Assembly: GCA_002751075.1 (NCBI GenBank)
Contig: NAOQ01000556.1
Location: 35,616-46,071 of the forward strand
DNA length: 10,456 nucleotides
Source: Ichthyophonus hoferi
Lineage: Eukaryota; Opisthokonta; Ichthyosporea; Ichthyophonida; Ichthyophonidae
Direction of reading: 5' to 3'
In this document: piece after piece, positions 1-6,284 of the stretch
Layout: the number at the start of each line of letters is the position of its first letter
Numbering within the stretch: the first letter of the stretch is position 1
Program-made: the position numbers and the translations under genes
Notes under the pieces: model-generated
Databases searched by the model: none
What the model saw: only the letters and a program-made list of their open reading frames with translations
What the model was told of the DNA's origin: nothing

Positions 1-229
1 ACACGTCCATTAATATGCATAGTATGGCTCCGTTGTTATCTTATGCCATAACATAGATGAAAGCTTATAATACCAAAAAAAAGTGTTGGCCAAAAACCAG
101 AAACGATATGAATGCGTTTAGGGAAGGATAGTATTAGCATATGATCTATAATCAAGTGTACGAAAATTAGATTAATTTATAATATAGGTCATATTGTATA
201 CATATACACAAATATATAAGAATACATAC
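1..229 (-). other. NOP56 intron, incomplete at the window edge
   Basis: AT-rich sequence that starts in the sense direction with the donor GTATGT (229-224). No continuation of the conserved EWYGWHFPEL segment is found before position 1, so the intron is longer than 229 nt. Nothing else is seen in it. Confidence 0.8.
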
Positions 230-346
230 TTGGCGCGCATGGCGAAAGTGTTGATATCCTTGTCCAACTGATCCAGCAGAGAGATGGCCTGAATAATCAT
301 GTTGTCGGAGCGGTTAACGTTGAATTTTACCTTGGCGCGAGAGTAA
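230..346 (-). CDS. NOP56: NOP56 exon with the SYSRAKVKF and [10 protein letters not shown] motifs
   Basis: 117 nt. The first base completes the split serine codon, and the exon ends GCC AA|GTATGT in phase 2, so the next codon (expected Lys, as in MRVKEWYGWHFPEL of relatives) is completed beyond the window. It encodes [19 protein letters not shown] and [18 protein letters not shown], nearly invariant across eukaryotes. An ACTAATA branch candidate precedes the acceptor. Confidence 0.96.
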
Positions 347-3064
347 CTATATGTGTAATAAGAAATATTAGTAATGCCCTCCTATCTATACGTAAAGTCC
401 TAAATGTACCTACAGCTATACTTGTATATACAATGACAGGATTGAGATTAAAAGGATGTGCAATACAACGCATGTATATTATACTATAGACAGTATCAAT
501 TCCTAGCCACAGACCATGAGATCAATACTTGAGACATGGTAATGAATGCTTTGGTAGAAACGAAAATAGTACATGTATATTAATAAGTGGTAGATATAAT
601 GCAATACATCCCACAACACAGCTGCATATCAAACTAACATACCATGCACTGTTAGACATCCCTATATATATAAACACGCGAGGTATAGTAGGGTAGGCAG
701 CTTACCTGTGGCCTAAACCAAGCTGAGCCTTCTCAAGGTCACCAGGCCTCATAGCGGAGATGAACTTAGAGAAGTGGAGACGGATACCACGAATTAACTC
801 CTTCACAACATCTTCAGCCTAAGAAAAACATGGTGATTGTTAATGTAATGATATACAGGAATAATAATGCTTAAGAAAATTTAGCATTCTACTAATACAT
901 CTATGTGTATATATGCTACGTAAAAAACTATATTAAGAAAAATAAACCATGACGGGGATGGGATGTTTGTCATAACAGATATTACGTCTACCAAGAAATA
1001 CTATGATCTAATAGGATATTACAAAAACAATAATATCTGCACATGAATATAAACATGATATAGAGTTAATGAACAAAACCCAGAATGCATACATGCATAT
1101 ATATATATATATATGAATCCCAACATAGTGCTAGCCACACGTACCTGGCATTGAATCCCAAGCTCCTCAGAGATCTGGGCACCGAGCTTGGAATCACCAA
1201 TACCAAGGAAGGTCTTGGTCTTCTTTCCCTCCTTAACCTTAGGCATCTGGGCCTCAAGGAAGTTGTGGAGGTACTCGTGAACGATACCTGACAATGGCCG
1301 GAGAAGGGGGTTAGACAGTGGAAAATGGGCATAGGTTAGGTTGAGACGGTAGGGTATATGATGATAGCTAGAAAAAAGCCTTGACAAGTACAAGTGTGTG
1401 CAGTTTGTTTGGAAATGATAGAGGGAAATAATGAATCATTATAACGTTCAGATAGAGTGCAGGGTGGTTAGGGTCTATTAGCATATATGAGTGGGAGATA
1501 TGGGGAAGAAGGCAATCGGTGTATACACTGACACAAACACTCATGTGTTATTGCCAGTCAATATTTGTATCTGCCAACCTACATGCGAACAACACAGTCA
1601 TATATATATCATCTTACCTAATTATATACGTACACACTCATGTATGCATGCAATGCATTTATACAACAAACAAACTAGATGGCATATATGGCTATATTAT
1701 TATCGACCCATACTAACATGTATAGTATAGTAACCCACAGGCAAGTGACAGTCAGGATTAACCAGACAAACCAACACAATCATACTATATTAATAAGCAT
1801 ATTAACACTCGATGAATATGTACATGTATATACCAGTAGCACACATACCTTCAGAGATACAGTTGATATTCTCAAGGGCCATCTGGGCGGTGGTGAAGGG
1901 GACAAAGGCCTTTAATTTGCAGACCTTGCCAAAGCGGGCAAGATCCTGGATGGCCTCCTGCACACTCTCCTTCTTAAGAGCCACCCCCTCGCTCTCAACT
2001 GTCTCAAATAGGCCATAGCCTGATGCTGATTCATATAATACGTAGAGTACCTGAAAGGGAAAACATCGTGTTAGCTGGGATGGAAGGATATGGTGGAAGG
2101 GGTAGTACTGTAATGGTTATAAGCTATGGTGTGCTGTGCTGTGGAAAAGATTGGGTTGTGTATGTCAATGTGAGATAGTTACTTGGTAGATACAAGTTTT
2201 GGTTTTTATTATTTTATTTTTATTTGGTATACTTTTTTTTATAAACATAGATGGGCTTGTATTTATATCTCATAAATAATAATATATGGATGTGTTAATT
2301 TTTAATAAAAAAAATCTCCAAGGAGGGTGGACGGAAGTATTATGGGCTGAATAACAGAAACCAAAAAAAAAATCTTGAAACTGGCGCATTTTAGTTCTTA
2401 GAACACTAGTATTCGTAGAATACTTCAGAAAAAATATATGGTAACAACTGTAGCAGGTATAGGAATTAAACGTTAAATGTTCAGGACATTCAGGGTAGAA
2501 AAACATCAAAGGAATTTTTAAAGGGAATAAGAAAGGAATATAAAAAATGGACTGGACAACAGACAAGAAGAAACAAGTAAAGAAGAAAAAAATATTTTAA
2601 TATTCAAAACCATAACATAAAGTTCTTAAAACTATATTCCTATTTTCCTCTTCCTAATTATTCAGGATTGAATTGTCCCTGTGTATAACTCCACCTTTCT
2701 CCCCTTTGACAGTATAATATATTCTCTATATTAACACTGGATCTAATACATATTTAAATTTGACATCACACCGATATATCTTCCTCCAATATTTTAAAAG
2801 TTTTTCGTCGGCTTTATGTCTTTTTCTTTATACCTTGGTGGGTACTGTACTATTAAGGTTGATGCGGTCTTGACATAAAAAAATACTTCATCCAAAAACA
2901 AAAAATATATATAATACGTTTTTTAAAATACGACCATACTCTACGCAGAATTAGACAAACTATCACCACCATATACACACAAGTACCTCCTTGGTACAAA
3001 GCATTACTAGGCACGGAAACACACGCACAAAACTATACAAACATATATACGATAATTTCTCATA

Positions 3065-3098
<34 letters not shown>

Positions 3099-3121
3099 TA
3101 AACCAGGCAAGACCTCACCAT
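230..3121 (-). CDS. NOP56: NOP56, box C/D snoRNP core protein (5' part, spliced, runs off left edge)
   Basis: NOP56 is a nucleolar scaffold of box C/D snoRNPs, where with NOP58, fibrillarin and the 15.5K/Snu13 protein it carries out guided rRNA 2'-O-methylation and supports early ribosome assembly. Exons 3119-3121 (proposed), 1849-2050, 1145-1287, 706-818 and 230-346 join in frame (intron phases 0, 1, 0, 2, then 2 at the left end) to give 192 codons plus part of the next. Residues about 2-69 form the NOP5-N-terminal domain, with [11 protein letters not shown] near the start and [11 protein letters not shown] at its end. Residues 90-110 hold [18 protein letters not shown], which follows human FLGVGDPKIG-type sequence. 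Residues 145-192 hold [19 protein letters not shown] and [17 protein letters not shown], the start of the NOSIC region. The SEG-IVHE and LGIGDSK stretches fit NOP56 rather than NOP58. The Nop domain and the lysine-rich tail would lie left of the window. Identity is very secure; the first exon is inferred. Confidence 0.96.
347..705 (-). other. NOP56 intron (359 nt)
   Basis: Bounded by GTAAGC (705-700) and an acceptor ending ATATAG. AT-rich with no open frame of note and no convincing box C/D or H/ACA snoRNA. Confidence 0.85.
706..818 (-). CDS. NOP56: NOP56 exon with the IRGIRLHF motif
   Basis: 113 nt, phase 0 in and phase 2 out (CACAG|GTAAGC). It encodes [19 protein letters not shown] and then [13 protein letters not shown], which are highly conserved in eukaryotic NOP56. 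The serine codon of GHSYSRAK is split by the next intron. Upstream, the acceptor TTTTTCTTAG has an ATTAAC branch candidate. Confidence 0.96.
819..1144 (-). other. NOP56 intron (326 nt) with an AT microsatellite
   Basis: Bounded by GTACGT and TTCTTAG. It holds nine uninterrupted AT units at 1097-1114, just inside the donor. No snoRNA is recognised. Confidence 0.85.
1097..1114. repeat. (AT)9 microsatellite
   Basis: Perfect AT dinucleotide run within a NOP56 intron. Confidence 0.95.
1145..1287 (-). CDS. NOP56: NOP56 exon, linker after the N-terminal domain
   Basis: 143 nt. The first two bases complete the split glycine codon of SEG, and the exon ends at TGCCAG|GTACGT in phase 0. It encodes [15 protein letters not shown], a short lysine-rich stretch, then [18 protein letters not shown]. 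An exact CTAAC branch-point candidate precedes the acceptor TTGTCAG by about 20 nt. Confidence 0.95.
1288..1848 (-). other. NOP56 intron (561 nt)
   Basis: Bounded by GTATGT and TTGTCAG. The 200 nt nearest the acceptor (about 1290-1510) are G-rich and C-poor on the plus strand, so the transcript is rich in C, U and A and poor in G. The short open frames here are chance; no hosted snoRNA is recognised. Confidence 0.85.
1849..2050 (-). CDS. NOP56: NOP56 exon encoding the NOP5-N-terminal domain
   Basis: 202 nt, entered in phase 0 after CCCTTTCAG and left in phase 1 at GAA G|GTATGT. It encodes 67 residues, from VLYVLYES to NCISE. A CTAAC branch-point motif lies about 20 nt before the acceptor. 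The motifs [17 protein letters not shown] and [10 protein letters not shown] match the conserved NOP56 N-terminal domain. Confidence 0.95.
2051..3118 (-). other. Proposed first intron of NOP56 (1068 nt)
   Basis: The acceptor side is clear: CCCTTTCAG preceded by AGCTAAC. The donor GTGAGG at 3118-3113 is inferred. The content is AT-rich with several homopolymer A or T runs and a trinucleotide repeat close to the donor. A 98-codon open frame at 2270-2566 on the minus strand has no recognisable domain and low-complexity composition, and is not called as a gene. If the real first exon lies nearer, part of this stretch would be promoter and 5' UTR. Confidence 0.5.
3065..3095. repeat. (AAT)n microsatellite, about 10 units
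   Basis: Uninterrupted AAT/ATT trinucleotide run, about 20 nt inside the proposed NOP56 first intron. Confidence 0.95.
3119..3121 (-). CDS. NOP56: NOP56 proposed first coding exon, start codon only
   Basis: The next exon opens in phase 0 with [12 protein letters not shown], which by comparison with human NOP56 (start MVLLHVLFEH) lacks only a methionine and perhaps one more residue. Upstream on the minus strand, an ATG at 3121-3119 is followed directly by a donor-like GTGAGG (3118-3113). Splicing it to 2050 would give MVLYVLYES and a 1068-nt first intron. Weaker alternatives are ATG followed by GTTTTG near 2613-2604, ATG-GTC near 2935, and ATGGTG followed by GTGATA near 2970. This is inference from splice signals, not proof. 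Confidence 0.5.
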
Positions 3122-3228
3122 TTTCGTGGTGATAAGGTGTAACTATACTAGCTACAGATTACACAAAGAGAAAAATATGGACTGACAAAGTCTAGGCGAA
3201 CACGCGCACAACTACTAACTACTCTGTG

Positions 3229-3234
3229 CACGTG
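3229..3234. promoter_or_regulatory. E-box CACGTG upstream of NOP56
   Basis: Perfect palindromic CACGTG, 108-113 nt upstream of the proposed NOP56 ATG. bHLH factors (MYC/MAX in animals, Cbf1/Tye7 types in fungi) bind this core, and NOP56 is a known MYC target in animals. One six-base site can occur by chance, so functional use is inference. Confidence 0.3.
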
Positions 3235-3378
3235 AATAGGCAGCGATCGAATACATGTGGACGCTGAACCCTATAGACCCCCACCAAATTAAATTTTAAA
3301 CATAGTTAATTTTCAAGATATATACCAATAATATTACCGCATTTGTATTTTTAAAAGAACCCCGTAGTTAATGGCTCA

Positions 3379-3430
3379 GCCGATTCGGTTTGGGAAAGCT
3401 TTGAATTGCCCAATAGTTGTGCCGACTCGG
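3379..3430. promoter_or_regulatory. Nested dyad: two GCCGAYTCGG palindromes 42 bp apart, upstream of NOP56
   Basis: GCCGATTCGG at 3379-3388 and GCCGACTCGG at 3421-3430 are near-identical copies of the palindrome CCGANTCGG, spaced 42 bp start to start (about four helical turns). Between them lie TTGGG (3390-3394), its complement CCCAA (3409-3413) and AAAGCTTT. They sit 258-309 nt upstream of the proposed NOP56 start, in sequence otherwise poor in G+C. This could be a paired binding site or a cruciform/RNA hairpin; the role is unknown. Confidence 0.35.
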
Positions 3431-3475
3431 AATTAGCGGCTATACATGTGCTCAGTTGTGTCGCAACGTTGATTA

Positions 3476-3530
3476 TTTTAATGTTTTTAATTACTTTAAT
3501 TAGATTTAATTAATTTTAATTAATTTTAAA
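3476..3530. repeat. Low-complexity TTTAATTA-type tract
   Basis: Imperfect tandem TTTAATTA/TTTTAATTAA units in intergenic DNA. Pure A and T apart from two G bases and one C. Confidence 0.75.
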
Positions 3531-3956
3531 CGGTTGGTATGTATAAACTGTCTACATAATAATATTATATAATACTGTATTTGATCATATTCGACCATAT
3601 TGCATCTTTTAAGTAAATACCATATTATATTATAAACTGTTAATTTAATTATTTCAACTAAGTTAAAACCTTTGGTATGTTGGTATGCTGTTGATTGTTA
3701 ACCTTTCACATCATATCATCTCATACTATTCCTTATACATCATTATATTTACTAATGTTATATAGTGTCTTATAATGTCCTATCATGCTACATCACTAAA
3801 TATTGCCGCGAATTATATTAATCGAATTGATTAAATAGAAAACCTTGATATGTATATATGCAGATAATTGTAAAGTTTTATATTATATCATCACATATTA
3901 TATGACATATGATATCACATCTTATATCTATTTGCTGATAAATTATAATAATGTTG
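3531..3956. other. Intergenic AT-rich DNA, no gene seen
   Basis: Short TATATTATAT-like runs and CATATCATATCATCT-like steps; all frames are closed at short intervals. Nothing functional is recognised. Confidence 0.7.
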
Positions 3957-4360
3957 TCTTCTTCCAGAAGACCTACACCAAACTCAACGAGATGTTCTTT
4001 TAATATAATAACTTTGAAGACTGAAAACAGTTAAAAAATAAAGGATTTTCTAAAATATCAGTTTACAGATCGTATTCCGAAACTCAATTCAAGCTGTTAC
4101 TGCTTTTATATTATATCTGTTGTCTTGAACAAAATTGAAGAAAAACAAATCAGTACGACAATAGTCAATTAGAAGACCATCTAGTTGATTCTGGTGTAGC
4201 TCTTCTTCCAGTAGATGGATTATAAAAATTTACTTATAAATATAGATCATATTTATTTACAACACATTATCAGGTAAAAAATTGATGGCTTCACTCAATC
4301 TAGATCAGAAGCTTGAATATCAAGCTGAGTTTCAAAAGGCTTCGATTACTTAGTTACCTG
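3957..4360. pseudogene. Coding-like relic of unknown origin with an inverted pair of related blocks
   Basis: This stretch is less monotonous than its surroundings and shows short protein-like pieces. Block 3967-3999 (plus) and the reverse complement of 4173-4205 match at 28 of 33 bases. Read in corresponding frames they give EDLHQTQRDVL on the plus strand and EELHQNQLDGL on the minus strand. A 46-codon open stretch containing the second block runs on the minus strand at about 4089-4229. A separate 22-codon ATG-led stretch at 4285-4353 (plus) reads ASLNLDQKLEYQAEF. No known domain is recognised and there is no long open frame. It could be the remains of a mobile element or of a duplicated gene piece arranged head to head. 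Family assignment is not possible by eye. Confidence 0.35.
3967..4205. repeat. Imperfect inverted repeat, 33-nt arms with a 173-nt spacer
   Basis: Arms 3967-3999 and 4173-4205 are 28/33 identical in inverted orientation. The similarity fades quickly outside the arms, and no flanking target-site duplication is evident, so a transposon end is not demonstrated. Confidence 0.7.
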
Positions 4361-5170
4361 ACAGCAATTAAATAGAACTTGATAACACTGGTACTAGTCT
4401 AATTTCTAATAATATCATATCATAATATACTACATGTTGACGAACTGGACTATTTTTTATTGATTTTGATTCATTGTATATATTGAATGCAATTTATGGT
4501 AAACATTTCCAATAACAGAAAATATTATACCATATCATAATATATTCCAAAATTTGACAAGCATCAATATATTATACTACAATCTATACAAACTCACTAC
4601 ATTCTTTTGCACACAAACAAAGTTAAATAACCTTCAATAAATGAATAACTTAGTATTATCCAAACACTTCTATATTGCCCAAGCCACTATTGTTTCGTAA
4701 TAAGGGACAATATGATGATACTACATTTTTGTATCAATGAGCAGTAAAAACAGCAATAGACTGTAGGGGTGTCAAGACAGCTAGCTATGTGCCAATTTTG
4801 TACTACAAAGATTTTAATGTATTAGTTTACCTATATCGGAATTTACATTTTTATATATAATATTATGATGTTTAAATTTTTGCTGCTAATTTGGGTCAGG
4901 CCGTAAACATATACTATCTTTATTTTAAGCCGTTGCCCGGACAATGATACATGTTAGATGGTGAACTAAACAAAACTAGAAGCCTCGTATCAACCCCAGA
5001 GTGATTAATTTACACTAGAAACACGTGTGAAACGGTAAGACTGAATGAGGATTAAACTACATACCCAATATAATATGGCATACAGAACTTAATCTTAATC
5101 TAAATTATTACTATGTTGATTAATAGCAGATAATAAATAAATAGAATATGCTATATTCTAATATAAATAA
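4361..5170. other. Intergenic AT-rich DNA, no gene seen
   Basis: Frequent TATATTATA and ATAATATTAT runs, no frame above about 40 codons, no RNA gene signature recognised. A slightly less AT-rich patch (4880-5060) shows no identifiable feature. Confidence 0.7.
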
Positions 5171-5339
5171 ATGAATTATTATAACGCATTATACGTGTTC
5201 CAACAGGTAAAGATAGACAAAGTATTCTTATCATGGAGACGGTATAAAATCACATTATATCCTATAGGAATTAAAAACTCCTTCCAATTCACTAAATCAA
5301 ATATCTTCTGTTATATCATATCTTACTATATAAAACCAT

Positions 5340-5490
5340 CTAGGATGTCAGATTGGCAACGTCTTAACCATAGGAGACTGCCCCAGAGTACCATCTGCGG
5401 GTTGCATACAAGTAGACAATTGAGAAAGATCTGCGGTTCGTTGTATATCATGTGATGCCAGTGTCTGGGCCTTACGCATGGACCAAGTAA
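5340..5490. other. Less AT-rich island, possible ncRNA or gene relic
   Basis: About 150 nt of near-balanced base composition inside strongly AT-rich intergenic DNA. It contains two ATCTGCGG copies (5392-5399 and 5429-5436), followed by GTTGCATAC and TTCGTTGTATATC respectively, a weak direct repeat 37 nt apart. A 94-codon plus-strand frame (5171-5455) overlaps it but shows no known domain, and its first half is AT-driven. No tRNA, snRNA or snoRNA model can be fitted by eye. Function unknown. Confidence 0.25.
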
Positions 5491-5496
5491 ATTGCA

Positions 5497-5511
5497 ATAT
5501 ATATATATATA
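5497..5511. repeat. (AT)n short microsatellite
   Basis: AT dinucleotide run of about seven units in intergenic DNA. Confidence 0.85.
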
Positions 5512-5809
5512 ATAACTATACTTTAAAAATACGTACAATGCGTTATTAAATCACAGTTATTGGAGCCTTGTAATCTAACATAGATGATCGTGTTTGATAA
5601 AATCTTCTAGAACCTACGCCTTTCATTGCACCCTGATAGACAATTCTTTATTATTTTTATTATATTTATTTATTCTGATATAGAGAAAAATAATTTTTCT
5701 TAACTAGTCTAATGGGAAACTGTTGTCAATCATTTTTATTCCTATTGGTGGGTAACCTAGATCTAAAGTATTTTTAAGCCAAGTAGTCTATAGAAGAGTT
5801 TTTTATACG

Positions 5810-5847
5810 GAAACCAATTATAATTTTAAATATAATCTATTGGTTTC
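5810..5847. repeat. Perfect 9-bp inverted repeat downstream of XRCC2
   Basis: GAAACCAAT (5810-5818) and its complement ATTGGTTTC (5839-5847) enclose a 20-nt AT-rich loop. It lies about 235-270 nt past the XRCC2 stop in the direction of transcription. It may form a hairpin in a long 3' UTR or be incidental. Confidence 0.6.
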
Positions 5848-5895
5848 TCAAGAATATTCACATATAATAGGTTTCTAAACAATGATAAAGCTAGT

Positions 5896-5901
5896 TTTAT
5901 T
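5896..5901 (-). promoter_or_regulatory. Candidate polyadenylation signal AATAAA for XRCC2
   Basis: AATAAA on the minus strand, about 180 nt after the XRCC2 stop codon. In DNA this AT-rich the hexamer is common, so the assignment is weak. Confidence 0.3.
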
Positions 5902-6080
5902 TCCAATAAAATCCAGTAAGACCAAAGTAGAAAATAGTGTTAGTCAATTATGGTATTTATAATATACATACAATCGTTATACGCAGAATTATAATTAATT
6001 CTATATTGTCTAATTTAATCTAACTTAGAATGGCTTCTTGTGACTATAAATATGGGATGACATCATCATAACCTTATACG

Positions 6081-6284
6081 CTATAGGAACACACTGCCAC
6101 CCTGTGTAATCACCCAATAAAATGAACTTAATTTAACTGGATAAAGAGGTGTAATAGCAAAGACATGGCCTGGAAGACAGCGCAATTCGTTGAGTGGAAT
6201 GGACGAGCGTGATAATAGACGAGTAGTATTAAAAACACTACAAGGAGCCTCCTGAAATAAATGGTAGCGATACGTCACGGCTTT
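6081..6284 (-). CDS. XRCC2: XRCC2 terminal exon with stop
   Basis: 204 nt: 67 codons then TAG at 6083-6081. The acceptor CCTTATAG is preceded about 24 nt upstream by an exact TACTAAC branch-point motif. This start gives AWQ-KAVTYRYHLF, matching human AWQQLVKHRMFF. A second AG further in (TTTCAG before GAGGCTCC) is also in frame and would drop the VTYR segment; it could be an alternative acceptor 33 nt away. The last residues FYWVITQGGSVFL match the XRCC2 C-terminus. Confidence 0.88.
   Translation of the reverse strand, partial: KAVTYRYHLFQEAPCSVFNTTRLLSRSSIPLNELRCLPGHVFAITPLYPVKLSSFYWVITQGGSVFL

Noticed and set aside
1019-1393. 124-codon minus-strand open frame and overlapping short frames on both strands
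   Set aside because: It only reads through the NOP56 exon 1145-1287 into flanking introns; the spliced gene explains the conserved part, and the plus-strand frames are antisense shadows.
1491-2018. Plus-strand open frames of 60-79 codons
   Set aside because: They cover NOP56 intron sequence or run antisense to exon 1849-2050, with no recognisable domain.
2270-2566. 98-codon minus-strand open frame
   Set aside because: Low-complexity composition (Phe, Tyr, Ile, Leu) typical of AT-rich noncoding DNA, no domain, and it lies in the likely first intron of NOP56.
347-3118. Box C/D snoRNAs hosted in NOP56 introns, as in vertebrate NOP56
   Set aside because: TGATGT-like and CTGA matches occur (for example about 2660-2775, minus) but without a terminal stem or convincing C'/D' boxes, so chance is more likely.
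5171-5455. 94-codon plus-strand open frame and its antisense partner at 5326-5538
   Set aside because: No domain and no splice or start context that helps. The less AT-rich second half is reported instead as an island of unknown nature.
5350-5460. Possible tRNA with A-box-like and GGTTCG elements
   Set aside because: The TTCGTTG loop is not flanked by a pairable T-stem, no acceptor stem can be formed, and the box spacing is too long for a normal tRNA.
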